Positions 8,529 to 17,678 of a stretch of DNA of 64,000 nt are shown piece by piece. How positions within the stretch are numbered: the stretch's first letter is position 1; the number at the start of each line of letters is the position of its first letter. A program made the translations under genes and the position numbers. The DNA is taken from NCBI GenBank assembly GCA_030692515.1, contig JAUXZS010000020.1, positions 248,001-312,000 of the forward strand, given 5' to 3'. The notes below the pieces were generated by a model, which worked only from the letters and a program-made list of their open reading frames with translations, searched no databases and was not told the DNA's origin. Source of the stretch: Bacteroidota bacterium (GTDB lineage: Bacteria > Bacteroidota > Bacteroidia > B-17B0 > Aurantibacillaceae).

Positions 8529-9782
8529 TTACTTCGCAGGTAATAAAGTAGCAATACATTCACCAAAGCCTATACGAATACCATCTTTTTCGCAATGCCC
8601 ACGAATAATAATGGTATCGTTATCATTTACAAATTTACGTTCTGTGCCATCTTTTAAAGTAATTGGTTTTGTTCCCTTCCAAGTTAATTCCATCATACTA
8701 CCATATTCACTTGGGTCAGGACCACTTATAGTGCCACTTCCCATTAAATCCCCAATATTTACATTACAACCGTTTACAGTATGGTGCGCTAATTGCTGCT
8801 CCATCGTCCAATACATATATTTATAATTAGATGTACAAATTTTATTCTCTTCACCATTTTGTGGTTTTAAGAATACATCTAACTTAATATCCAAATTTTT
8901 ATCCCCCTTATATTCTAAGTATGGTAATACTTTTGGATCTTGCGTATATCCTTTAGTTCTAAAAGGTTCTAAAGCTTCTAAAGTAACAATCCAAGGAGAA
9001 ACTGTGCTCGCAAAATTCTTTGACAAGAAGGGTCCTAATGGCACGTATTCCCATGTTTGAATATCGCGCGCGCTCCAATCATTAAACAACAGCATTCCGA
9101 ATATATAGTCGTCTGCTTGCTCCGTTGTAATGTTATCTCCCATTTGGGTTGACTTACCAATAACAAATGCAGTTTCTAATTCAATATCCAATAATTTACA
9201 AGGACCAAATACCGGCAAATCAGAATCTGCTGGTTTTTGTTGGCCTTTAGGACGATGAAAGTTTGTTCCCGAAACAGAAACAGAAGATGCTCTGCCATGG
9301 TAACCCACAGGAATGTGTTTCCAGTTTGGCATCAAAGCATTTTTAGGGTCGCGAATCATGGTGCCGATATTTGTTGCATGATCTATACTGCTATAAAAAT
9401 CAGTATAATCACCAACATGAACTGGCATAAGCATTTTAACAGCATTTTGTTTTTTGAAAATTAAATCAAACAATTTTTTATCTGTTCTTAACACAGAGTT
9501 TTCATCACATAATATTTCAATTAATTTTGTCCTTACGCCATTTGTAACTGTTTTACCTAAGCCAATAAATGGATTTAAATATTTTTCATCAAATACCGAG
9601 CGGTTAATATCTAAAAGATCAAGGCTTTCTAATTCAAATAAATCAATAACATAATCACCAATTGCAGAACACGCATGGTGCTCTACTTTATTATCAGAAT
9701 AAATCCCGAAAGGAATATTGTAAATTGTAAAATCTGAAGTTGGTGCAACTTCAATCCAAGTTTTTAAATTTTTAGTAAGCAT
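8529..9782 (-). CDS. fahA: Fumarylacetoacetase
   Basis: This 417-aa protein matches full-length fumarylacetoacetate hydrolase, the last enzyme of tyrosine catabolism (fumarylacetoacetate to fumarate and acetoacetate). Visible family features are the N-terminal FGIYSD region, the DYTDFYSS catalytic segment with its histidine shortly after (SIDHATN), the VGYHGRASS segment, the ELETAFVIG metal-ligand region, and the GDLMGSGTISGP loop. It begins 2 bases after the end of the NADH dehydrogenase gene, so it is very likely the last gene of that operon. No other tyrosine-degradation genes are seen in the window. Confidence 0.96.
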   Translation of the reverse strand: MLTKNLKTWIEVAPTSDFTIYNIPFGIYSDNKVEHHACSAIGDYVIDLFELESLDLLDINRSVFDEKYLNPFIGLGKTVTNGVRTKLIEILCDENSVLRTDKKLFDLIFKKQNAVKMLMPVHVGDYTDFYSSIDHATNIGTMIRDPKNALMPNWKHIPVGYHGRASSVSVSGTNFHRPKGQQKPADSDLPVFGPCKLLDIELETAFVIGKSTQMGDNITTEQADDYIFGMLLFNDWSARDIQTWEYVPLGPFLSKNFASTVSPWIVTLEALEPFRTKGYTQDPKVLPYLEYKGDKNLDIKLDVFLKPQNGEENKICTSNYKYMYWTMEQQLAHHTVNGCNVNIGDLMGSGTISGPDPSEYGSMMELTWKGTKPITLKDGTERKFVNDNDTIIIRGHCEKDGIRIGFGECIATLLPAK

Positions 9783-9784
9783 AT

Positions 9785-11029
9785 TTATTTTTTATCTGAT
9801 TTTATTATTAATCTAAAAGATTGGTCAAAAGTAAAATAGCTCCACATCCAGTTTATAAAAATTAATAATTTATTTTTAACTCCTAAAATAAGCATTAAGT
9901 GTAAGAACATCCAAAATAACCAGGCAAAAAAACCTTGAAACTTTAAAAAAGGCAAATCAACAACCGCTAAATTCCTTCCTACAGTAGCCATGCCGCCCCT
10001 GTCCTTGTATTCAAATTGGATTAAAGTTTTTTGATTTTGTAAATTCAAAATATTCTTAAATAAAATATCTGCTTGGTTATTAGCAACTGTTGCAACTTGA
10101 GGGTGACCATTAGGATATTTATCAGTTACCATAAAGGCAATATCACCTAATGCAAAAACATCTTTTATGCCTTCAACTTCATTAAACCGATTTACTTTTA
10201 TTCGATTTCCTTTTGCAATTACATTTTCGGGCAAGCCTTTAATTAAATTACCTTTAACACCTGCCGCCCAAATTAAATTTTTTGTTTTTATTTTATCTCC
10301 GTTAGAAAAAACAACTTCATTACCGTCGTAGGATGTTACTTGAGTTGAAGTAAGCACATTTACTCCCAATTTATTTAAATAGCTTTCAGATTTCGCAGAT
10401 GCCTCTGTTGACATGGAAGCTAAAGTTTTTGAGCCCGCCTCCACTAAATAAATATTCATTTTATTAAAATCTAATTCGGGATAATCCTTTGGTAGAACAT
10501 GAATTTTCATTTCCGCTAATGCTCCGCTAACCTCTACACCGGTTGGACCACCTCCAACAATTACAATATTTAATAATGCCGCTTTTGTGTCTTTGTCAGC
10601 AACAAGAGCATTTTCTAAATTCTGAAGAATTCTATTACGTAAATTTAAAGCTTCGCTGAGCGATTTCATTGGCAGGGCATTTTTCTCGACCAATTGATTC
10701 CCGAAAAAATTTGTATCTGCTCCTGTTGCAATCACTAAATAATCATAGTTAATTTCTCCAATACTAGTTAAAATACTTTTTTTGGCAGGATAGATTTCAT
10801 ATACTTCAGCATAACGAATGTGAATATTTTTATAATGTTGAAATACTTTTCGAAGCGGAAAAGCTATTGAACTAGGCTCTAAGCCAGAAGTTGCAACTTG
10901 ATAAAACAATGGCTGAAATTGATGATAATTATTTTTATCAATTAGCCAAACTTCGAAATTTTTATTTTTTAATTTCCTTGCTAATCTTAATCCTGCAAAA
11001 CCAGCTCCTATAATTACTATTTTTTTCAT
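9785..11029 (-). CDS. ndh: Type II NADH dehydrogenase (NDH-2), FAD-dependent
   Basis: The 414-aa product has the two-Rossmann architecture of NDH-2. The FAD-binding motif GAGFAGLRLARKL is at residues 8-20, an ATG motif (VIATGADT) follows near 100, the NAD-binding GGGPTGVEVSGALAEM is near 163, and the FAD-contacting FALGDIA is near 296. A hydrophobic C-terminal stretch (FFAWLFWMFLHLML, about 370-385) is the usual membrane anchor. NDH-2 transfers electrons from NADH to quinone without pumping protons. It lies between an unknown 170-aa protein and fahA, with a 2-base gap to the latter. A lycopene-cyclase-like or sulfide:quinone oxidoreductase alternative is less likely, because no catalytic cysteine pair is seen. 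Confidence 0.9.
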   Translation of the reverse strand: MKKIVIIGAGFAGLRLARKLKNKNFEVWLIDKNNYHQFQPLFYQVATSGLEPSSIAFPLRKVFQHYKNIHIRYAEVYEIYPAKKSILTSIGEINYDYLVIATGADTNFFGNQLVEKNALPMKSLSEALNLRNRILQNLENALVADKDTKAALLNIVIVGGGPTGVEVSGALAEMKIHVLPKDYPELDFNKMNIYLVEAGSKTLASMSTEASAKSESYLNKLGVNVLTSTQVTSYDGNEVVFSNGDKIKTKNLIWAAGVKGNLIKGLPENVIAKGNRIKVNRFNEVEGIKDVFALGDIAFMVTDKYPNGHPQVATVANNQADILFKNILNLQNQKTLIQFEYKDRGGMATVGRNLAVVDLPFLKFQGFFAWLFWMFLHLMLILGVKNKLLIFINWMWSYFTFDQSFRLIIKSDKK

Positions 11030-11058
11030 TATTTAAGCTCCTTTATAAAGCAATTATT

Positions 11059-11571
11059 TTAATTAACCCTTTGTTTAATATTCTCGATTAAATCACTTAC
11101 CAATTCTTTATTTTTACTTTTAGTATTTTGAGCTATCTCTAAGGCTTTAGTAAGAGTAATTTCATCAATAGTACCTTCAATATTTTCAACCACTGTTAAG
11201 CCTTCCATTGCCAATAAAAAATTATCATTGCAACTAAGCTCAACAAAAAACAAAAAATGCTTCGTGAAATCTAAACAGGCTTCCCAACATGCTGCCGTTA
11301 AAATTATTTTTTCTTCGATGCGTTCTGCTTTTTTAATTGCATTAATCATCAATTCAACAGAATTAGATTCTTTTAATTTTAAAAATATCTCTTCGCTTTC
11401 TTGTCTTGTAACTCCCTTCTCTAACAAACCTTCCAAAAGATCGGCAGCATTATTTTCTTTCTTACTAAAGCCATCTCTTGCAATAATTAAAGTGCTATAT
11501 TCTTCTTCGTTAAATAATTTTTTAGGATCAAAAGCATCCTCATCTAAAAGTTCATTTACAATATCATCCAT
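11059..11571 (-). CDS. Unknown soluble acidic helical protein beside MoxR
   Basis: This is a 170-aa protein that I do not recognise. It is acidic at the N-terminus (DDIVNELLDEDAFDPKKLFNEEEY) and appears all-helical, with pairs of amphipathic helices that could form a HEAT- or ARM-like solenoid (ELMINAIKKAERIEEK, then AACWEACLDFTKHFLFFVELS). It starts 15 bases downstream of the MoxR ATPase gene and precedes the NADH dehydrogenase gene by 29 bases, so all three are probably co-transcribed. By position it could be an adaptor or client of the ATPase, but nothing in the sequence proves this. There is no signal peptide. Confidence 0.75.
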   Translation of the reverse strand: MDDIVNELLDEDAFDPKKLFNEEEYSTLIIARDGFSKKENNAADLLEGLLEKGVTRQESEEIFLKLKESNSVELMINAIKKAERIEEKIILTAACWEACLDFTKHFLFFVELSCNDNFLLAMEGLTVVENIEGTIDEITLTKALEIAQNTKSKNKELVSDLIENIKQRVN

Positions 11572-11586
11572 GTTATTTGGTACTAG

Positions 11587-12549
11587 TTATAATAATTGTT
11601 TAATAATATCTTCAACAGAAACACCTTCGGCTTCTGCTTTGTAATTTAATACAATTCTATGTCGCAAAATTGGTGTAGCAATTGCTTTTACATCTTCTAT
11701 ATCAGGACTATATTTACCATTAATAGCGGCATGTGCTTTAGCACCAATAATTAAATATTGAGATGCTCTTGGTCCTGCTCCCCATTGCAAATACTTTGTA
11801 GTTACATCGGCTGTAAATTCGCTATTTAAACGCGTTTTATTAACCAACTTAACAGCATATTCAATTACATTATCCGCAACAGGTATTTTGCGAATTAAAT
11901 CTTGAAAGAAAATTATTTCTTGAGCATTTAAAATTTTATTTAATTGTACTTGCACATTTGCGGTAGTTAACTTCACAACCTGCAATTCCTCGGCAAACTT
12001 CGGATAATCTAACCAAACATTAAACATAAAGCGGTCTAATTGTGCTTCGGGTAAAGGATACGTTCCCTCCTGTTCGATCGGGTTTTGAGTTGCTAATACA
12101 AAAAAAGGAGTTTCTAAAACATATTTTTTTCCTGCCGTAGTAATTTGACGTTCCTGCATGGCTTCTAAAAGCGCGGCTTGGGTCTTAGGAGGGGTTCTGT
12201 TAATTTCATCAGCTAAAATAATGTTGGCAAACAAAGGACCTTTAATAAATTTAAAATTACGGTCTTCATCTAAAATCTCGCTACCAATAATATCGCTTGG
12301 CATTAAATCGGGAGTAAATTGAATACGATTGAAGGTTAAGCCTAATGCATCTGAAATAGTATTTACCAATAAAGTTTTGGCTAATCCCGGTACACCAACT
12401 AATAAGCAATGACCTTTACTAAAAACAGAAATTAAAACATTCTTAATAGTATCTTCTTGCCCAACAATTACTTTAGAAATCTCTTTAGTTAATTGATTGT
12501 ATTTTGAAACAAAATCCTGTAAAGCTTCAGTATCAGATTTATATTGCAT
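11587..12549 (-). CDS. MoxR-family AAA+ ATPase
   Basis: The 320-aa protein is a complete MoxR ATPase. The Walker A motif is in GVPGLAKTLLV (near residue 54), Walker B is in IILADEINR (near 110), sensor 1 is in LATQNPIEQEGTYPLPEAQLDRF (near 150), and a C-terminal helical lid follows. MoxR proteins are chaperone-like ATPases that usually act with von Willebrand factor A proteins and DUF58 proteins. Neither is present here: downstream come an unknown helical protein and ndh. A promoter-like element lies upstream at 12596-12607. Confidence 0.93.
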   Translation of the reverse strand: MQYKSDTEALQDFVSKYNQLTKEISKVIVGQEDTIKNVLISVFSKGHCLLVGVPGLAKTLLVNTISDALGLTFNRIQFTPDLMPSDIIGSEILDEDRNFKFIKGPLFANIILADEINRTPPKTQAALLEAMQERQITTAGKKYVLETPFFVLATQNPIEQEGTYPLPEAQLDRFMFNVWLDYPKFAEELQVVKLTTANVQVQLNKILNAQEIIFFQDLIRKIPVADNVIEYAVKLVNKTRLNSEFTADVTTKYLQWGAGPRASQYLIIGAKAHAAINGKYSPDIEDVKAIATPILRHRIVLNYKAEAEGVSVEDIIKQLL

Positions 12550-12595
12550 AATTAAAATTTATTTTTAATAACTTATTTGTTTGATTTCATTGAGA

Positions 12596-12607
12596 AATAA
12601 ATACAAA
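12596..12607 (-). promoter_or_regulatory. Candidate promoter (TTTGTATTTATT) for the MoxR operon
   Basis: Read on the minus strand the site fits the TTTGTAnnT pattern seen in front of several genes in this window. It lies 47 bases upstream of the MoxR ATG. The final TTTG of the classical element is not conserved, so confidence is moderate. Confidence 0.35.
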
Positions 12608-12724
12608 TTAGTGTTTAAATATAGCAATAAAAAATCAAAATAAACTGAAGAATATCAGGCTTTTATAGCTAAAATACCTTAAAAATTTAAGCCAAAATAA
12701 AAAGTAAAATTTAGGTTTTTAAAA

Positions 12725-15700
12725 TTAGTAATCGCTAGCTGTTATAGCGCGCTTACGATAAGTAAGGTTAAAATAATCAAGAATTTCATTAATGTTTTCC
12801 GCTTCGGTTTTTGTTTTATCAATATAATAACCCGCATTGATAACGTGAATATTTGAAGATACACCGCTTTTTACATTTGGAACAAAGGCCACCGACCAAC
12901 GCTCATCATCAGCCTTAACCTTAATTATCCTATAAATATAAATATGGCCATTTTGATATTTATTTCGAGCTTCCACTTCTTTAATAAAAAGTAAACTGTC
13001 ATTTTTGCCTTTATCTTTATCGTAACTATAAACAGCCGCTAATTGAATTTGAGAGGCCAAAACAGATTCAATCAAACTACTTTGACTTAGATATTTTTTA
13101 TCAAATTTATCGCTTAGTTTTTCTTTTTCTAATTCGGTATAAAAAAACGTTCGTGTAAATTTATTTTTTGAATAATAATTAAATAATGTATCGTTTATTA
13201 TGATATTATGCTTTGCCAAATTAATAGCAACCGGCATTGCAATGTTTTGTGTTTTTATTTTAGATAATTTACCGAAGAATTGTTTTGTTTTCTCATCGGT
13301 CTTATAAAATGGCGATAAAATAATAGCATAATTTACCAATGAATTACGATTAAATGTTTCTAGTCCCGCTAAATACTCAGAGCCCTTAAATAAAGAATTA
13401 TTAGTGAAGCCATCTATGTTAGTTTGAAGATTTTCGGCTAGTTCTTTTAAAGATTTATCTAAATAATCGTAATCATTTGAAGATTTTGTAGTAGAGGGGT
13501 TATATCGTTTTAACGCCAAATTAGCATCAGCTAAAATATTATCTTTTTGAATTAAATAAGATGAAGGCGAAATAATTTTTTTATTGACTAATTCGGCAAA
13601 TAAAGTATAAACTGCATCCTTGTATTCATCATACTTAGTTAATACCATCATATCCGGGAAAAAATTCTTACACAACTCTAAGGAATCATGTAACACTGCA
13701 AAAACATCAGAAACAATTGTAACCTCACCAACCAAAGGCGTTTCATTTGTGATTAAATTTTTAAAAGCGGAAAACGAAGCCGGCGTTTTTAAATAAGCTA
13801 AGCCCTTAAGCATACATAATTGTAAATAAAAACTATCGGTATATTGTTTATATAAATTTTTATAAGGCTCTATTATTTTATTATTGTTCATAGTGCCGCC
13901 ATTAACAAATAATTGCGCCCGACTATTCTCACTCACAGAGCTTAAATTTTTACTTTGAATGAAATCTACAAAATCATCAATGTAAACTTTATTCATAATT
14001 ACTGAATTCTGAAAAGAATTATTTGCTCTTTGACGAATTACAGTATCGCTACTACATAAATCATTTAAAAGAATTTTAAATTTATTTTCGAATATGTTTT
14101 TACCAACAACGGTATCTTTTGGGGTAAAACTTTCCATAAACCCTTTTGTCCAACCTTTTAAACCAATTAATGAATCATAAGGAGCAATAATTTCTTGCAT
14201 GATTCCGTCTTTAAAAAAAATCCTGACATCCAATACTCTTGAAGTAGCCGTGTCTTTTAAGGTGCATTTATATTTATAAATGCCATCTTTATTTGAAACT
14301 GTTTTATGTGTTATTAGCATAGCCGTAGTATTTTTTAAAGCTGCGCTTATGGCTTCTTCAATCTCATTAATATTACGGTAATCATAATCATTATACTTTT
14401 CGAAAGTTATATTTACGTACTCATTACTAGATGGAGAATAATAAAATTTATTGCTTGAACGATAATCGTAATCATTTGCTGGTGGGTCTTTTTTGACTTT
14501 ATATTTTTCGTATTCTTTATTATATAGTTCATTAAATCTACTCGCGGCGCTTTCTGTAACTTCATCTAAGGCTTTAAAACAAAAATCATCGTCAGTTATT
14601 TGCTTTATTGGATTTATAGATTCAAAGTCGGTTAATTTAAAAGACGTAAAAACCTCATTAAAAAAACCATTTTCTTTTTCAGAAATAAGATAAACTAAAT
14701 AATAATGAACACCTTTAATAAATAACTTACCATAAAAATTGTGACCAACTTTATTTTTAGCTTTAAATTTAATACATGGTAAATTTTGTTCGTTTATAAT
14801 TTCACGAGAAATATTTTCGGAGAAATTGTAATTCTTTAAAATATTCTTAGATAGTAAGTTTAATTCAAACGTATCTTCCTCCAAATATTGAAAATCATTG
14901 TAAACAGCCCGTTTTACGCCATAAAATTGTTTTTGAGCGTTATTGTATGCATATAAATCCTCAACCAAACCCTTTGAAGAAGAGCTATTGTTTTTAGTAT
15001 AAGAATAATCGCCATTAACTTTAACGCTAAAGCCTTTTGTTGGAGGAGTAAAATAAGTAAACGATTGGCTCTTTGGTTGAAATTGAATAGAATTAAAAAA
15101 TTGTTTTGAATCGCTACCAGTAGCGTAAGTTTGTTTACCTCCTAATTTAAACACTATCATCTCTAAATCTGAGAAAAATATTTGATAATGCTGCTCATCT
15201 CCTCTTCTAATTTTATTTACAATTTCAATCCCTTTTAAACCATTATTAGATGTAATTTCTTTTTTTGAAATAATTTTTCCGGGAATATTTTCAAATAATA
15301 AACTATCTACTTTTTGTAACATTTGAGTGGCAGTCAAATTAAATACTGGTCCAAAATGTTTTAAGCGGACAACGGTATAAAAACTACCGTTAATCATATC
15401 AGCATAGATAAAATATTTTATATTTTCAAAATTTATGATTTGAGTTAATTTACCCGGTAAATTCATTGCAATAGAAGAATCATTAATAAACTGTTTTTGA
15501 AATTTTACAGGTTTAACAATTGCATCTAAGGCATCGCGCATCGCGTCACTTTTTTTGGAATTTTTTGGGAACACAGGCTCAACAGTATAGCCTTTTTCTC
15601 TAAGTAATTCAATTACACCTTCACTGCCTGGTAAATGAGCGGCGCCAACTCCACTAAATAAAGATTTTGTTTTTAAAACTGAATCTATAGTATTTACAAA

Positions 15701-16423
15701 AAAAACATTTCTATCGTTAATTAAAAATTTTTGCGTGTTTTTGGTGCTATTTTTTTTGCTTAAGCTATCTAAAAGATCAAGATTTCCGTCACGATAGGCA
15801 TCCTCAATTTTTTGTGCGTTAAAATAATTACCACTGCTAGTAGTGTTATCTTCTTCATTCAATTCATCATCGGGTAAAGCGGCAAGCCGTGCTTTTATTT
15901 CCGATTGTGCAAAATCTTCGAGGCTAATTAACTGTTTATTTAATTTTGATGCAGATTGAAAAATAAATAAATCGATATAAGTATTTTCCTCAAAATTTTC
16001 TTTGCTATGATTACGCCTATATAACAATCCGTTTATTATATCAGGTTCATAACTTAATACGCCTTGTAGCATTCTTTTATCAGGAAAAATTGGCATAAAG
16101 GTAGATCTGTAAAAATCCTTTTTATAATTATTGCTGTATATAATTTGATTTGCTTGATCTAATTCACCGGTTTTTTCCATATTAAGCAACCAATCTCCAG
16201 GATTTGTTTCTAAACCTACAACCTCAACGCTTTTTAAAGCCTCAAAAAATTGTTCAGATAAATGATAGGCAACACGGCTACTTACATGCATTGTGCCATA
16301 TAAATAAGAAGGTTTTTTAATTCCATTCCCGGTAATTTTCCAAAGAAGAGTTGGGTATTGTTTAGGTGATTGGGAAATCACGAAAAAAGGTAATAAAATA
16401 AATATATACAAGAATCTCTTCAT
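12725..16423 (-). CDS. Giant TraB/GumN-domain secreted protein (1232 aa)
   Basis: The product has a signal peptide (residues 1-18, ending VISQ). A TraB/GumN domain spans about 25-290, shown by LLWKITGNG, YLYGTMH (residues 41-46), VVGLETNPGDW (68-78) and GVGAAHLPGSEGV (258-270). These are the paired GTMH, GLE and GxAHLPG motifs of this putative metalloprotease family, whose members usually have 250-350 residues. The remaining 940 residues are novel to me: a possible second lobe at about 300-620 with many beta strands and a helical region from about 780 to 1150. No transmembrane segment was seen there. It probably acts in the periplasm or at the surface. The neighbours, trxB upstream and MoxR downstream, give no functional hint. 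Confidence 0.85.
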   Translation of the reverse strand: MKRFLYIFILLPFFVISQSPKQYPTLLWKITGNGIKKPSYLYGTMHVSSRVAYHLSEQFFEALKSVEVVGLETNPGDWLLNMEKTGELDQANQIIYSNNYKKDFYRSTFMPIFPDKRMLQGVLSYEPDIINGLLYRRNHSKENFEENTYIDLFIFQSASKLNKQLISLEDFAQSEIKARLAALPDDELNEEDNTTSSGNYFNAQKIEDAYRDGNLDLLDSLSKKNSTKNTQKFLINDRNVFFVNTIDSVLKTKSLFSGVGAAHLPGSEGVIELLREKGYTVEPVFPKNSKKSDAMRDALDAIVKPVKFQKQFINDSSIAMNLPGKLTQIINFENIKYFIYADMINGSFYTVVRLKHFGPVFNLTATQMLQKVDSLLFENIPGKIISKKEITSNNGLKGIEIVNKIRRGDEQHYQIFFSDLEMIVFKLGGKQTYATGSDSKQFFNSIQFQPKSQSFTYFTPPTKGFSVKVNGDYSYTKNNSSSSKGLVEDLYAYNNAQKQFYGVKRAVYNDFQYLEEDTFELNLLSKNILKNYNFSENISREIINEQNLPCIKFKAKNKVGHNFYGKLFIKGVHYYLVYLISEKENGFFNEVFTSFKLTDFESINPIKQITDDDFCFKALDEVTESAASRFNELYNKEYEKYKVKKDPPANDYDYRSSNKFYYSPSSNEYVNITFEKYNDYDYRNINEIEEAISAALKNTTAMLITHKTVSNKDGIYKYKCTLKDTATSRVLDVRIFFKDGIMQEIIAPYDSLIGLKGWTKGFMESFTPKDTVVGKNIFENKFKILLNDLCSSDTVIRQRANNSFQNSVIMNKVYIDDFVDFIQSKNLSSVSENSRAQLFVNGGTMNNNKIIEPYKNLYKQYTDSFYLQLCMLKGLAYLKTPASFSAFKNLITNETPLVGEVTIVSDVFAVLHDSLELCKNFFPDMMVLTKYDEYKDAVYTLFAELVNKKIISPSSYLIQKDNILADANLALKRYNPSTTKSSNDYDYLDKSLKELAENLQTNIDGFTNNSLFKGSEYLAGLETFNRNSLVNYAIILSPFYKTDEKTKQFFGKLSKIKTQNIAMPVAINLAKHNIIINDTLFNYYSKNKFTRTFFYTELEKEKLSDKFDKKYLSQSSLIESVLASQIQLAAVYSYDKDKGKNDSLLFIKEVEARNKYQNGHIYIYRIIKVKADDERWSVAFVPNVKSGVSSNIHVINAGYYIDKTKTEAENINEILDYFNLTYRKRAITASDY

Positions 16424-16506
16424 CCAACTGGGATATTACTATATAAACTTAAACATTTAATTTTGGTTACAAAAGAATGAAACCACATTTACTTTTTCAT
16501 AAAACA

Positions 16507-16537
16507 AAATTGCCTTCAAGTTTATTGAAGGCAATTT
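16507..16537 (-). terminator. trxB terminator, 13-bp perfect hairpin
   Basis: Arms 16507-16519 and 16525-16537 pair perfectly around a 5-nt loop. On the minus strand the stem is followed by a T-rich stretch (the complement of the A-rich bases 16498-16509). It lies 5 bases beyond the trxB stop codon and separates trxB from the TraB-type gene. Confidence 0.85.
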
Positions 16538-16541
16538 ATAA

Positions 16542-17492
16542 TTAATGAATTCCTGAGGAGTTTAAATATCTTTCGGCATCTAAAGCTCCCATACATCCAC
16601 TTCCTGCGGCAGTTACTGCTTGTCGGTACGTTTTATCTGAACAATCTCCAACAGCATAAACACCATCTAGTTTCGTTTTAGTACTTCCGGGTATAATAGT
16701 TAAATAACCTTGCTCATCCATATCTAACTGACCTTTAAAAATACCGGTATTTGGAGTATGTCCTATTGCTACAAAAAAGCCGGTAACATTTAAAGTTTTT
16801 GTTTCGCCGGTTTTAATATTCCTAACAATAGCGCCCTCAACTGCATCTTTACCTAAAATATCAACTGTTTCAGAATCCCACAATATTTCAATATTAGGTG
16901 TGCTTAACACACGTTGTTGCATTGCTTTACTAGCACGCATTTCGCCTCTTCTAACAATCATGTAAACCTTTTTACATAATTTAGAAAGGTAAGTTGCTTC
17001 TTCTGCAGCAGTATCACCTGCTCCAACAATTGCTACGTCTTGTCCCTTAAAAAAGAAACCGTCACAAACAGCACATGCACTAACTCCGCCAGCATTCATG
17101 CGTAAGCGCGTTTCGTTTTCTAAACCAATCCACTTTGCGCTTGCACCTGTAGAAATAATAACAGTATCCGCTGTTAATTCAATTGTTTCATCAACCCAAA
17201 TTCTTTTGGGTTTTGATAGAAGATCAGCTTTAGTAACTAATCCAAATCTTACTTGAGTTCCAAAACGCTCAGCTTGAGCTTTCAAGTCATCCATTAATTT
17301 GGGACCAGTAACTCCATTTGGGTATCCCGGGAAATTATCAACCTCGGTGGTTTCTGTTAATTGCCCCCCTGGTGTTAAGCCTGTATACATAATGGGTTTT
17401 AAATCTGCTCTTGCTGCGTAAATTGCAGCTGTATAACCTGCAGGACCAGAACCAATAATTAAACAGGTAATATGTTCTATTTTAGATTGCAT
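16542..17492 (-). CDS. trxB: Thioredoxin reductase
   Basis: The 316-aa enzyme uses NADPH to reduce thioredoxin. It shows the FAD-binding GSGPAGYTAAIYAARA motif near residue 14, the redox-active CAVC pair (CAVCDG) near 140, the NADPH-binding GAGDTAAEEA near 160, and the C-terminal GVYAVGDC FAD motif. The open frame extends 13 codons further upstream to 17531. I chose the ATG at 17492 because family members begin about 10 residues before the FAD motif and because a TAACTTTA promoter element lies between the two starts. The gene ends in a strong terminator and appears monocistronic. Confidence 0.97.
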   Translation of the reverse strand: MQSKIEHITCLIIGSGPAGYTAAIYAARADLKPIMYTGLTPGGQLTETTEVDNFPGYPNGVTGPKLMDDLKAQAERFGTQVRFGLVTKADLLSKPKRIWVDETIELTADTVIISTGASAKWIGLENETRLRMNAGGVSACAVCDGFFFKGQDVAIVGAGDTAAEEATYLSKLCKKVYMIVRRGEMRASKAMQQRVLSTPNIEILWDSETVDILGKDAVEGAIVRNIKTGETKTLNVTGFFVAIGHTPNTGIFKGQLDMDEQGYLTIIPGSTKTKLDGVYAVGDCSDKTYRQAVTAAGSGCMGALDAERYLNSSGIH

Positions 17493-17509
17493 AATAAATT
17501 TTTGAAGTG

Positions 17510-17517
17510 TAAAGTTA
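17510..17517 (-). promoter_or_regulatory. trxB promoter -7-like element (TAACTTTA)
   Basis: The site matches TAnnTTT with a final A instead of G, 17 bases upstream of the trxB ATG. It shares the GTTAACTT core with the site in front of ettA. Confidence 0.4.
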
Positions 17518-17678
17518 ACGCTTAGAAACAAACATTACTTTAAATAGCTTATGATTTTTACACAATTTATGATTAGTTTTTAAAATAAAAACAAAGCATT
17601 GATTCTTGCTTTTAGCAATTAGTTTTAATTCTAATGCCTTTTACTTTATACTTTGAGTAAAATAAATTATGCTTAAAA

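Noticed and set aside
17600-17662. Possible terminator below the PA-IL-like gene (TTTTACT/AGTAAAA)
   Set aside because: The stem is short and AT-only with a 10-nt loop; too weak to call.
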